DNA from: Candidatus Polarisedimenticolaceae bacterium
GTDB lineage: Bacteria > Acidobacteriota > Polarisedimenticolia > Polarisedimenticolales > DASRJG01
Assembly (NCBI GenBank): GCA_036275915.1
Contig: DASUCV010000018.1
Location: 124,001 to 188,000 of the forward strand
Length of the DNA stretch: 64,000 nt
Reading direction: 5' to 3'
Part shown: positions 1 to 7,855 of the stretch, in pieces
Layout of the letters: each line of letters opens with the position of its first letter
Position numbering within the stretch: the first letter of the stretch is position 1
Made by a program: the position numbers and the translations under genes
Notes under the pieces: model-generated
Database searches by the model: none
Told to the model about the DNA's origin: nothing
Seen by the model: only the letters and a program-made list of their open reading frames with translations

Positions 1-1481
1 CATGTGTAGACGCCCGACGCGAAGCAATGTGTGGCCGTCACGGCGCCGTTGCTACAGGCACGCGCGGCGTGCGCGTTGGAGCAGCCTGGTCCCGACACGG
101 CGACGTCGGGGAAGTTCTCGTCGCATTGTCCGTTGCAGTTGTCGTCGATACCGTTGCAGAGCTCGTTGCTCGAGACCACGGAGGCTTGCACGACGTCGTT
201 GAGCGCGGCGTCGATGTCGGCGCGGCTGTTCGCCAGGCGCGCGGTGCCGGTGCCGCCGGCCTTGGCGATGGCGTCGAGCCCGGGGACAGGCCCAGCGCCG
301 AATCCCAGGCCGATCACGTAGACCTTGTTGGCGTGCTTGGCGCCGCTCACCGTGGCGGCGACGAAGCTGCCTGCGGCCGCGACGGGGCCGTTGACGGTGT
401 CGGTCTCGCAGTTGTCGAGCCCGTCGACGATCTCGACGAGCACGTACGGCCGACAGAGGATCTGGGGGTCTTGATTTCCATTCTTGATGGCGTTGTACCA
501 GGCGGTGGCGCTGCGTGCGGCGCCGGCGACCGGTCCGGCCCCGCTCGCTCGTAGCTCGGGGTTCGTTCCGGCCGACCCGCCGGGAAGGCCTTCGACCCCG
601 TCGAGCCAGGGAAGGACTTGAGTGGTGGGGGTCGGCGACGTCGGGTCGACGAGAATCACGCCTCCCGGGTTCTGGCAGGAGGCGTTGTAGACGCATCGGT
701 TGGCGCTGCACGCGTAACCCGCCGGGCAGTCCGAAGGTCCCGTGCACGCGCACGAGGCCGCGGGGCCGCCGGCGATGAGCGCGCACTGCCCGGAGAAACC
801 GGCGGCGCAGTCGGCGTCGGCATAACACACCTGCGGGGTCGCGCAGGCCGTGTTCCCCGCCGCGACGGTGGTCCCGCAGTCCCCGTTGTACGTCGCGGCG
901 GTGTCGTTGTGCACGTCACACGCGATGTCGTAGGCGGGTGCGTCATAGCAGAGGTTGTTGTCCTGCTTGCAGGAGCCGCCGATGCAGAAGCTGTAGAGAG
1001 GGCAGGTCGCATCGGACGTGCACGCCGCGCCTGCCGGTCCTGTCGTGTTGACCACGGGACAGGTCGTGCCGGAATATCGCTCGAGACCCCATTGCACGTC
1101 GCTCGCAGCGGTGAGCGAGTCGCTGAGCGCGGCCTTCATGGCGTACATCCGGCTGTTGATGCCGTCGTAGGAGGAGGGTGTCATCGACGTCGTTGGACAT
1201 GCGCCGGTGAGCTTGTATCCGGGGTAGAGGGCGAATCCGGGACCGTTCGGTGGAATTGCGGTGATCTGGCGGGTCATGATCGCGTCGGAGAAGACGGTCG
1301 ACCCGTCACCGCCGGACAGGACGCCGTCGGCCATGCGCCGGGTCATCGACCCCGACGTGTCGGCGAGGACGAGGATCCTCGGCTTGAAGCCCGTCGTGCA
1401 CTGGGCCGTCGCCGGTCGCGGTGCTGCCAGGAGCCCCAAGGCCAGAGCCGCGGCGACGCGGAGGACGTGAGCTCGTTTCAT
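1..1481 (-). CDS. Secreted VWA-domain protein with Cys-rich insert and MopE-type motif (3' end outside window)
   Basis: 493 codons are visible; the gene runs off the left edge. It starts MKRAHVLRVAAALALGLLAA with a signal peptide ending near ATAQ (residue 27), so the product is exported. A von Willebrand A fold follows, with the MIDAS motif DTSGS at residues 41-45 and a later strand VLVEIVDG. Between these parts of the fold sits a Cys-rich insert of about 100 residues (CTSDATCPLYSFC, CPAGYACSANRC). Near residue 441 comes CNGIDDNCNGQCDE, the MopE/Cu-binding type repeat found in secreted proteins of Myxococcota, Acidobacteriota and related groups. The next gene upstream (1505-3151) has the same motif class, 23 nt away on the same strand, so the two may be co-transcribed. 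A surface adhesion or metal-binding role is inference. Confidence 0.8.
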   Translation of the reverse strand, partial: MKRAHVLRVAAALALGLLAAPRPATAQCTTGFKPRILVLADTSGSMTRRMADGVLSGGDGSTVFSDAIMTRQITAIPPNGPGFALYPGYKLTGACPTTSMTPSSYDGINSRMYAMKAALSDSLTAASDVQWGLERYSGTTCPVVNTTGPAGAACTSDATCPLYSFCIGGSCKQDNNLCYDAPAYDIACDVHNDTAATYNGDCGTTVAAGNTACATPQVCYADADCAAGFSGQCALIAGGPAASCACTGPSDCPAGYACSANRCVYNASCQNPGGVILVDPTSPTPTTQVLPWLDGVEGLPGGSAGTNPELRASGAGPVAGAARSATAWYNAIKNGNQDPQILCRPYVLVEIVDGLDNCETDTVNGPVAAAGSFVAATVSGAKHANKVYVIGLGFGAGPVPGLDAIAKAGGTGTARLANSRADIDAALNDVVQASVVSSNELCNGIDDNCNGQCDENFPDVAVSGPGCSNAHAARACSNGAVTATHCFASGVYT

Positions 1482-1504
1482 CGTGAGGACTCCCCGCAGC
1501 TCGC

Positions 1505-3151
1505 TCATGGCGCGTTGTCCGAGCAGCAACGGAACCCGACATCGGGGCTCGAGAAAGTTGCCAGCCCCCATCGAACGTCGGTCTCGCACGTCGTGCCCGC
1601 GTTTCCCGAGCCGTACGATCCGCCGCGCAGCCGGTAATAGGTGGTGCCGTTGTAGGTGACCGTCGAGGAGGTCCACTCTCCGAGGTTGCCGCTGAGGTCG
1701 TGGAGCTTTCCGGCGGCGCCCCAGTCCGTGTAACAGAAGTTGGTGGGGGAGCTACCGTTGGATCCGGTCGGCCAGACCTGGCAGCCCGCACGGTTCCAGT
1801 CGTTGCAGACCCCGGATACATAGGTCGCCGGCGTCACGGATTCGGACCACTTGGAAGCGGCGGGACCTGTCGGACCCTCGCACGCGGACTGCCATTCGGC
1901 GGCGGTGCAAAGGCGCATGGGTTGATTGGCGCTGTCCCGGATCGCGGCGCAGGCCGCCGCTGCTTGCGTCTCGCTGACGGCGGACCAAGGCAGGACGCCG
2001 GGTTTCGAGCAGGCGCGCGCCGTGCTCGCTCCCGTACTGCCCGCGGTCGCATCGGGATGGCTGGCTTCGTACTGGTAGACATAGACCGTCAGAGGGGTCG
2101 TCACGGCGACCATCGGGTCTTTGTAACCGACACACGCATGCGGCCCGCCGTTATTGCAGATGAGGCCTGGAGGAGGCGTGCGCTCGTCGACCACACCGTC
2201 GCAGTCGTTGTCGAGGCCGTCGCAGAGCTCGTCGACAGCCGCGGCGGGGTTCGGCGTCGCGTTGCAGCCCGCCGTCGTAGGCGAGGTGCAGACGACGGTG
2301 CCTTGCGTCCGGCACACGCCGTTGCCGGCGCCGCACGCTTGTCCGAGGCCGGAGAATCCGTCGAGGTCGACGACCCCGTTGCAGTTGCCGTCCAGGCCGT
2401 CGCAGCGGTGCTCCTGAGGCAGGAGGTTGCCGTTACCGTCGACCTCGACGTTGGGGACGGCCGAGTAGTTGCACGACAACGTCGTCCGGTCCTTGCAGTA
2501 CACGGGGATCGTTTGGCCCGCGCATACGCCCTGGCTGGAGCAGCTCGGCGTCGCGCAGGCGCCGTTGCACGCCGCTTGGCCGTACGGGCAGGTCGGGGTC
2601 GTTGCGCAGATGCCGGCGGTGCAGATCCCGCTGCAGCAGTCGGGGCCCGTGCCGCAGGAGGAGCCGGCGGCGGCACAGCACGCGTCCTGGCAAGTGCCGC
2701 CGAAGCAGCGGCCGCTGCAGCACGAGTCGTCGTCGGTGCAGGCGGACCCGGTCGACGCACAGGTGCCGCAGCTTCCGCTCGAGTTCAAGAGGCGGGGGCC
2801 CGCGGTGGCGTTTCCCACGGTCCCTTCGCCGCTCGCATTCACGGCGTCGACGAGGTACCAGAAGAGGGAGCAGGGCGGGGGCGTGTCCGTGAGGGCGGGG
2901 CCGGTCGTGGGCGTCGCGGGGGTCAAGGAAAGGCACGAGTCGTTGGTGACGTTGAGGAGGCCGGGCATCGTCGAGATGCGGCCCGAGTAGACCTTGTAGT
3001 TCGTCGCGCCCGCAGCGGCGTCCCACTGAAGGCAAGCCTTCGAGCCTGAGCACCACATGAGGTTCGTGACCTCCGGCGGAGCCTGCGCTGCAGCGCGCCC
3101 GAAAGCCGCAATGACGATGAACGTCCAGAAGACCAGCCGCCGGTGTCCCAT
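1505..3151 (-). CDS. Secreted multidomain protein: FN3-like, Cys-rich, two MopE motifs, SUMF1-fold C-terminus
   Basis: 548 aa. I chose the ATG at 3151 because GGGGGGAGG lies just upstream and the protein then opens with a signal peptide (MGHRRLVFWTFIVIAAFGRA). In order there is a fibronectin-III-like domain (PPEVTNL...LQWDAAAGATNYKVY), a Cys-rich stretch of paired cysteines (SCCSGRC, CCSGIC), two MopE-type motifs (CDGLDGNCNGVVD and CDGLDNDCDGVVDE), and a C-terminal formylglycine-generating-enzyme/SUMF1 fold (RLCTAAEWQSAC, DLSGNLGEWTSS, RLRGGSYGSG, VGFRCC). The paired catalytic cysteines of true FGE (CxxxxC) are not evident: only TTCETDVRWG is present at that place. It is therefore more likely a binding or structural domain than a sulfatase-modifying enzyme. 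Extracellular location is likely. Confidence 0.8.
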   Translation of the reverse strand: MGHRRLVFWTFIVIAAFGRAAAQAPPEVTNLMWCSGSKACLQWDAAAGATNYKVYSGRISTMPGLLNVTNDSCLSLTPATPTTGPALTDTPPPCSLFWYLVDAVNASGEGTVGNATAGPRLLNSSGSCGTCASTGSACTDDDSCCSGRCFGGTCQDACCAAAGSSCGTGPDCCSGICTAGICATTPTCPYGQAACNGACATPSCSSQGVCAGQTIPVYCKDRTTLSCNYSAVPNVEVDGNGNLLPQEHRCDGLDGNCNGVVDLDGFSGLGQACGAGNGVCRTQGTVVCTSPTTAGCNATPNPAAAVDELCDGLDNDCDGVVDERTPPPGLICNNGGPHACVGYKDPMVAVTTPLTVYVYQYEASHPDATAGSTGASTARACSKPGVLPWSAVSETQAAAACAAIRDSANQPMRLCTAAEWQSACEGPTGPAASKWSESVTPATYVSGVCNDWNRAGCQVWPTGSNGSSPTNFCYTDWGAAGKLHDLSGNLGEWTSSTVTYNGTTYYRLRGGSYGSGNAGTTCETDVRWGLATFSSPDVGFRCCSDNAP

Positions 3152-3350
3152 GCGCCTCCCCCCACTCGTCGAGGCTCTCGGACTACATACAACCGAGCGG
3201 AAGACACCGTTCGGCGGCCGTTCAGGAACCATCACGGTGCCATTTGGCAACATTTTACGAAAAAGCCATTGCAATCGATCCCGGCGGCGCGCATGACTAC
3301 GGGCAACTATTTTCAGTCGAGCGATTCGACTGCGCGCAGGAGATCCGAAC

Positions 3351-4880
3351 ATGCCCAAGCGAGCTGCGTCGAAGACCCTGGTTCCCGGAAGCCAGCGCCT
3401 GCCCGTCGCTGGAGCGAAGAAGGTCGGCAAGGTGGCGCCCGATGAAACCGTCGAGGTGACGGTTCGCCTGCGACGTGCGCGGGCGCTCGATCTCGAGAAG
3501 GTGATCGGCAGACGGGCGGCGCGGCCGATGACGCGGGAAGCGCTGGCGTCTGAGTTCGGCGCGAGCCGGAGCGACGCGGCGGTCGTCAAGGGCTTCGCCC
3601 GTGATCACGGTCTCTCCGTCGGCGAGGTCGATCTCGGACGCCGCTCGATGACCCTGCGCGGCTCGGCCGACGCCATGCAGAAGGCGTTCAGCGTGAAGCT
3701 GACGGCGTATCGCACTCCCGACCGCGTCCGCTATCGGCAGCGCCAGGGCGGCGTGAAGGTTCCGCGGAAGGTCGAGGCGGTCATCGATGGCGTGTTCGGT
3801 CTCGACGATCGCCCGCAAGCGCGCCCGCACTTCCGCGTGCGCGCGGCTCAGGGAAGGTTCAAGCGGCGAGCGGCGGGCGTCGCGTTCACGCCGCCGCAGC
3901 TCGCCACGCTCTACGGCTTCCCGAAGTCCCAAGGAACGGGGCAGCACATCGCGCTCATCGAGCTGGGAGGCGGCTTCGATCCCGCCGAGATGAAGAAGTA
4001 CTTCAAGGGTCTCGGTCTCAAGACCCAGCCGAAGCTCAACGCCGTCTCGGTCGACGGCGCGCACAACGCGCCCGACGGCAACCCGAACAGCGACGACGGC
4101 GAGGTCGTTCTCGACATCCAGGTCGCCGGTGGGGTCGCGCCGGGCGCGACCGTCGACGTCTACTTCGCCCCCAACACCGATCGCGGCTTCCTCGATGCGG
4201 TGACCACCGCGATCCACAACCCGGCGACCACGGTCGTCTCGATCTCGTGGGGCGGACCGGAGGAATCGTGGACGGCGCAGATGCGCAACGCGTTCGACGA
4301 CGCGTTCCAGGAAGCCGCCGTGCTCGGCATCCCCGTCTTCGTCGCCTCGGGCGACGACGGATCGAACGACGGGGTAGGTGACGGCAAGAACCACGTGGAC
4401 TTTCCCTCGTCGTCCCCCCACGCGATCGCCTGCGGCGGCACGAGGCTGACCACGAAGGACGAGACGGTCTGGGGGCCGCCGTCCTCGGGCGGCTCGACCG
4501 GCGGTGGGTTCTCCCGATACTTCACGCGGCCGGCGTGGCAGGGCGGCGTCGTCTCGGGCGGAGGCAAGAAGCGCGGCGTCCCGGACGTGGCGGCGGACGC
4601 GGATCCCGCGACCGGATACAAGGTCCTCGTGGACGGGTCGTCCACGGTCTTCGGCGGGACAAGCGCCGTCGCGCCGCTGTGGGCGGGGCTCGTCGCGGTC
4701 TGCAACGCGAAGGCGGGAAAGCGGCCCGGGTTCCTGTTGCCGTCGCTCTACGGCGCGCCGAAGGCGTTCCGCGATATCACCGTCGGCTCGAACGGATCGT
4801 TTAACGCGAAGGCCGGCTGGGATGCGTGCACGGGGCTCGGCTCGCCGGTCGGCGCCAAGGTGCTGAGCGCGGGGTGGTAG
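3351..4880 (+). CDS. Sedolisin/kumamolisin-type serine-carboxyl peptidase (S53) with propeptide
   Basis: 509 aa. The N-terminal part to about residue 160 matches the pro-kumamolisin activation domain (EVTVRLRRAR...VTKEALASEFG-like region, then DGVFGLDDRPQARPHF). The catalytic domain keeps the Glu/Asp pair in GEVVLDIQVAG, the oxyanion Asp in ASGDDGSNDG and the nucleophile Ser in FGGTSAVAPLWAG. The C-terminal calcium site reads FRDITVGSNG...GWDACTGLGSP, almost the family consensus. These acid peptidases self-activate by removing the propeptide. No classical signal peptide is visible (start MPKRAASKTLVPG), which is unusual for a protease that normally works outside the cell. AGGAG precedes the ATG. 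A perfect hairpin terminator follows the gene. Confidence 0.93.
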   Translation: MPKRAASKTLVPGSQRLPVAGAKKVGKVAPDETVEVTVRLRRARALDLEKVIGRRAARPMTREALASEFGASRSDAAVVKGFARDHGLSVGEVDLGRRSMTLRGSADAMQKAFSVKLTAYRTPDRVRYRQRQGGVKVPRKVEAVIDGVFGLDDRPQARPHFRVRAAQGRFKRRAAGVAFTPPQLATLYGFPKSQGTGQHIALIELGGGFDPAEMKKYFKGLGLKTQPKLNAVSVDGAHNAPDGNPNSDDGEVVLDIQVAGGVAPGATVDVYFAPNTDRGFLDAVTTAIHNPATTVVSISWGGPEESWTAQMRNAFDDAFQEAAVLGIPVFVASGDDGSNDGVGDGKNHVDFPSSSPHAIACGGTRLTTKDETVWGPPSSGGSTGGGFSRYFTRPAWQGGVVSGGGKKRGVPDVAADADPATGYKVLVDGSSTVFGGTSAVAPLWAGLVAVCNAKAGKRPGFLLPSLYGAPKAFRDITVGSNGSFNAKAGWDACTGLGSPVGAKVLSAGW

Positions 4881-4890
4881 CTCTCCGCAG

Positions 4891-4926
4891 CGCAACGCGG
4901 TCTCACGCCGGTGAGACCGCGTTGCG
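4891..4926. terminator. Bidirectional hairpin between convergent genes
   Basis: A perfect 16-bp inverted repeat: the left arm starts CGCAACGCGG (4891-4906), the loop is GCCG, and the right arm ends CGCGTTGCG (4911-4926). It lies between the stop of the sedolisin gene and the stop of the convergent peroxiredoxin gene. There is no U-tract, as is common for terminator-like hairpins in GC-rich genomes. Confidence 0.8.
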
Positions 4927-4934
4927 GCACGAGC

Positions 4935-5594
4935 TCAGTCTTTCGGCTGCTTCACGATGCGCAGATACGGCCGCGGCGCGTGCCAACCGTCGGGATACTT
5001 GGTCTTGGCGTCGGCGTCGGACACCGATCCCGCGATGACGACGTCGTCGCCGTGCTTCCAGTTCACGGGGGTCGCGACCTTGTGCTTCGCCGTGAGCTGC
5101 ATCGAGTCGAGGACCCGGAGCACCTCGTCGAAGTTGCGCCCGGTGGTCATGGGGTAGCTGAGCGTCAACTTGATCTTCTTGTCGGGTCCGATGACGAAGA
5201 CCGTGCGAACCGCCTGGTTATCCGCCGCCGTGCGGCCCTCGCAGGTCTCGCCGACGTCGGCGGGCAGCATGCCGTAGGTCTTCGCGACCTTGAGCTGCGG
5301 GTCGCCGATCATCGGGAACTGCACCTTGTGGCCCTGGGTCTCCTCGATGTCGACGGCCCACTTCTCGTGGCTCGCCACCGGGTCGACCGAAAGGCCGATG
5401 ATCTTGCAGTTGCGCTTCGTGAACTCCGGCTGCAGGCCGGCCATGTAGCCCAGCTCGGTCGTGCAGATCGGCGTGAAGTCCTTTGGATGCGAGAACAAGA
5501 TGCCCCAACCGCTCCCGAGCCATTCGTGGAAGTCGATCGGGCCCTGGGACGTGTCGGCTTTGAAGTTCGGGGCGTCGTCGTTGATGCGCAGCAT
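4935..5594 (-). CDS. 1-Cys peroxiredoxin (Prx6 family)
   Basis: 219 aa, the usual length for Prx6-type enzymes, which reduce hydrogen peroxide and organic peroxides in the cytoplasm. The peroxidatic motif is PKDFTPICTTELGYMAG (Cys near residue 45) after FHEWLGSGWGILFSHP. The C-terminal arm typical of the family is present (SYPMTTGRNFDEVLRVLDS, then a region rich in prolines and charges). Start MLRINDDAPNF is the normal family start; GGGAGAAAGTGAC precedes the ATG. It is transcribed toward the hairpin at 4891-4926 and is probably monocistronic. No partner reductase is nearby. Confidence 0.93.
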   Translation of the reverse strand: MLRINDDAPNFKADTSQGPIDFHEWLGSGWGILFSHPKDFTPICTTELGYMAGLQPEFTKRNCKIIGLSVDPVASHEKWAVDIEETQGHKVQFPMIGDPQLKVAKTYGMLPADVGETCEGRTAADNQAVRTVFVIGPDKKIKLTLSYPMTTGRNFDEVLRVLDSMQLTAKHKVATPVNWKHGDDVVIAGSVSDADAKTKYPDGWHAPRPYLRIVKQPKD

Positions 5595-5676
5595 GTCACT
5601 TTCTCCCTTGAGTATCCCGGCAGTTTAGCGCAGGTCTCGAAAATCCGGTGTATACCCCTCCGTCACGGAGGGCCGC

Positions 5677-6291
5677 ATGGGAACACGTACCGCCGCGATC
5701 GACGCCTACATCGCCAAGGCGCCCGCGTTCGCGCAACCGATCCTGGAGAAGATCCGCGAGGCCTTCCACGCCGGCTGCCCCGACGTCGAAGAGAAGGTGA
5801 AGTGGGGACACGCCAGCTTCGAGTACAAGGGGATGCTGGGCGGAATGGCCGCCTTCAAGCGGCACGTCGCCTTCGGCTTCTGGAAGGCGCGGCTCATGGA
5901 GGACTTCGACAAGATCTTCCAGCGGGGCAAGGCCAGCTTCATGCAGGGCGGCCGCGCCGAGACGCCCGCCGACCTACCCGCGAAGAAGGTGCTCGTCGCC
6001 TATGTGAAGGAAGCGAAGCGCCTCAACGACGAAGGGATCAAAGAGCCCGTGCGCGCGAAGCCGAAGCGGCCGGTGAAGGTCCAGGTGCCGCCCGAGCTGA
6101 CGGCACTCCTCAAGAAGAGCGCGAAGGCGCGCACGACGTTCGACGGGTTCTCTCCCAGCCACAGAAAGGAATACGTCGAGTGGATCATCGAGGCGAAGCG
6201 CGACGAGACGCGCGAGAAGCGTCTCGCGACGACGATCCAGTGGCTCGAGGAGGGCAAGCACCGCATGTGGAAGTACGAGCGGAAAGCTTGA
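5677..6291 (+). CDS. YdeI/OmdA family protein with DUF1801 domain
   Basis: 204 aa. The N-terminal half (AYIAKAPAFAQPILEKIRE, EEKVKWGHASFEYKGMLGGM) is a DUF1801/YdhG-like domain. The C-terminal half (PPELTALLKKSAKARTTFDG, SPSHRKEYVEWIIEAKRDET) is the bacteriocin-protection/OmpD-associated YdeI motif. Members are linked to resistance to antimicrobial peptides and similar stress, but the molecular function is not settled. A TATACC box and a small palindrome CCTCCG-TCA-CGGAGG (5657-5671) lie just before the start. Its TGA is overlapped by the TTG of the next gene (TTGA), so the two are translationally coupled, although their functions look unrelated. Confidence 0.85.
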   Translation: MGTRTAAIDAYIAKAPAFAQPILEKIREAFHAGCPDVEEKVKWGHASFEYKGMLGGMAAFKRHVAFGFWKARLMEDFDKIFQRGKASFMQGGRAETPADLPAKKVLVAYVKEAKRLNDEGIKEPVRAKPKRPVKVQVPPELTALLKKSAKARTTFDGFSPSHRKEYVEWIIEAKRDETREKRLATTIQWLEEGKHRMWKYERKA

Positions 6292-7415
6292 GACCGTTCG
6301 CCGCGATCCTGTTCGCGACGATCCTCTTCGTCTCGTGCGGCCGCCGTGATTCCGGCGGAACGATCGTCGTCGGGCAGTACGGCTCGCTCTCCGGCTCGGA
6401 GGCGACGTTCGGGCAGGCGACGCTGCGCGGGATCCAGCTCGCGGCGCAGGAGGCGAATGCCGCCGGCGGCATCAAGGGGAAGACGATCGAGATCAAGAGC
6501 TACGACGACCGCGGGACCGCGCAAGAAGCGGGGACGGCGGTCACGCGGCTGATCACGAACGACAAGGCCGTGGCACTCCTCGGAGAGAACACCTCGTCGA
6601 TCTCGATCGCCGCCGGCCGCGTCGCGCAGCAGTACGGCGTGCCGATGATCTCGCCGTCGTCGACCAACCCGGCGGTGACGGAGATCGGCGACAAGATCTT
6701 CCGCGTCTGCTTCCTGGACTCGTTTCAGGGCTGGGTCGATGCGAAGTTCGCGCGCGAGCAGCTCCACGCGAACACCGCCGCGATCCTCTACGACCAGGCG
6801 CAGGCGTACTCGAAGGGGCTCGCCGACTACTTCAAGGCGGCGTTCACGCGGATGGGCGGGACGATCGCCACCGAGCAGGCGTACACCGGCGGGGACCAGG
6901 ACTACTCGGCGCAGCTCACCACGATCCGCGACGTGCGTCCCGACGTGATCTTCGTCCCCGGCTACTACACCGACGGCGGGAATGTCGCGATCCAGGCACG
7001 CAAGCTCGGTATCACCTCGGCGCTCCTGGGCGGCGACGGCTGGGACTCACCGCAATTCGCCGCGATCGGCGGCGCCGCGGTCGAGGGGAGCTATTTCTCG
7101 ACACACTACGCCTACCAGGAGAGCCGCGCCGACATCCGGTCGTTCGTCTCGTCCTACGAGGCGGCGTACAAGCTGAAGCCCGACAGCCTCGCCGCGCTTG
7201 GGTACGACGCGGCGCGCCTGCTCTTCGACGCGATGCGGCGCGCGCCCTCGTGGGACGGTGCGGCGCTCGCCAAGGCGATCGCGGAGACGAAGGACTTCGC
7301 GGGCGTCACCGGCACGATCTCGATCGACGCCGAGCGGAACCCGAAGAAATCCGCGGTCGTCGTCCAGATGAAGGGTGGCGTCGGCGTCGCGGTGACGACG
7401 ATCGATCCGGAGTAG
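6288..7415 (+). CDS. Branched-chain-amino-acid-type ABC transporter substrate-binding lipoprotein (LivK-like)
   Basis: 375 aa from a TTG at 6288 that overlaps the upstream stop. This start gives a lipoprotein signal peptide (MRPFAAILFATILFVSCGRR, lipobox FVSC). The mature part is a type-1 periplasmic binding protein fold: IVVGQYGSLSGSEATFGQA, VTRLITNDKAVALLGENTSS, PMISPSSTNPAVTE, DVIFVPGYYTDGGNVAIQAR, LGGDGWDSPQF. Such proteins capture amino acids or other small ligands for LivHMGF-type importers. No permease or ATPase gene is present nearby, so the partner must be elsewhere or the protein acts as a sensor. The family assignment is strong; the ligand is unknown. Confidence 0.9.
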   Translation: MRPFAAILFATILFVSCGRRDSGGTIVVGQYGSLSGSEATFGQATLRGIQLAAQEANAAGGIKGKTIEIKSYDDRGTAQEAGTAVTRLITNDKAVALLGENTSSISIAAGRVAQQYGVPMISPSSTNPAVTEIGDKIFRVCFLDSFQGWVDAKFAREQLHANTAAILYDQAQAYSKGLADYFKAAFTRMGGTIATEQAYTGGDQDYSAQLTTIRDVRPDVIFVPGYYTDGGNVAIQARKLGITSALLGGDGWDSPQFAAIGGAAVEGSYFSTHYAYQESRADIRSFVSSYEAAYKLKPDSLAALGYDAARLLFDAMRRAPSWDGAALAKAIAETKDFAGVTGTISIDAERNPKKSAVVVQMKGGVGVAVTTIDPE

Positions 7416-7416
7416 A

Positions 7417-7761
7417 TCAGGCCTTCTTCGCCTTCTCGATCTTCGTCACTGCGATCCCGGCGTCGGTCTTCTCGCCGGTGAGCTTCACGGTCTCACCCGC
7501 GTGGGCCTTCAGGTCGGCGAAGTCCTGGTTCGAGATGTCGATGACCTTGCCTTCGCTCACGAACACGTACTTGGCGCCCTTGTCGATGCACGCCTTCACA
7601 CAGTCGGCGTCGGACATCTTGGCGCCTTCGTGCTCGCTCCCCGACATGTGCTTGGCTCCGCAATCGCTGTCGCTGATCTTGCCGACCCACGTTTGCGGAG
7701 CGGCGAGGGCGGGGGAGGCGGCGACGAGGACGAGGACGAGAAGCCCGGAAAGGTAACGCAT
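7417..7761 (-). CDS. Small secreted protein of unknown function
   Basis: 114 aa with a clear signal peptide (MRYLSGLLVLVLVAASPALA). The mature part begins TWVGKISDSDCGAKHM and has three cysteines (SDCGAKH, DADCVKAC) and a KLTGEKTDAG C-terminal strand. Similar small secreted proteins that open with W-V-G-x-I-x-D-S-x-C are widespread in Acidobacteriota, and I know of no function for them. A strong AAGGAGG precedes the ATG, but half of it is in the arm of a small hairpin (7771-7791). The stop is one base from the stop of the convergent binding-protein gene. Confidence 0.8.
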   Translation of the reverse strand: MRYLSGLLVLVLVAASPALAAPQTWVGKISDSDCGAKHMSGSEHEGAKMSDADCVKACIDKGAKYVFVSEGKVIDISNQDFADLKAHAGETVKLTGEKTDAGIAVTKIEKAKKA

Positions 7762-7770
7762 GGTCTTCCT

Positions 7771-7791
7771 CCTTAGGTCGAAGCTCTAAGG
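7771..7791 (-). promoter_or_regulatory. Small hairpin covering the ribosome binding site of the 114-aa gene
   Basis: On the minus strand, CCTTAG (7791-7786) pairs with CTAAGG (7776-7771) across a 9-nt loop. The second arm holds the first half of the AAGGAGG ribosome binding site of the gene starting at 7761. A 6-bp stem is weak; a regulatory role is a guess. Confidence 0.3.
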
Positions 7792-7855
7792 TTCGTCTCG
7801 GCCCCACGAGACTAAACCGCGCTTGCACCGAGCGCCATCGCTTAGAGTGCCGCCG

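Noticed and set aside
1505-3151. True formylglycine-generating enzyme
   Set aside because: The SUMF1-like fold is present, but the catalytic Cys pair is not; no sulfatase gene is nearby.
3152-3350. Possible small gene or RNA in the divergent gap between the SUMF1-fold and sedolisin genes
   Set aside because: The region is less GC-rich and probably holds two divergent promoters, but I could not define convincing -35/-10 pairs or a structured RNA.
4911-6287. Plus-strand open frame fused in front of the LivK-like protein
   Set aside because: It is antisense to the peroxiredoxin and out of frame with the YdeI-like gene; the lipoprotein signal places the start at 6288.
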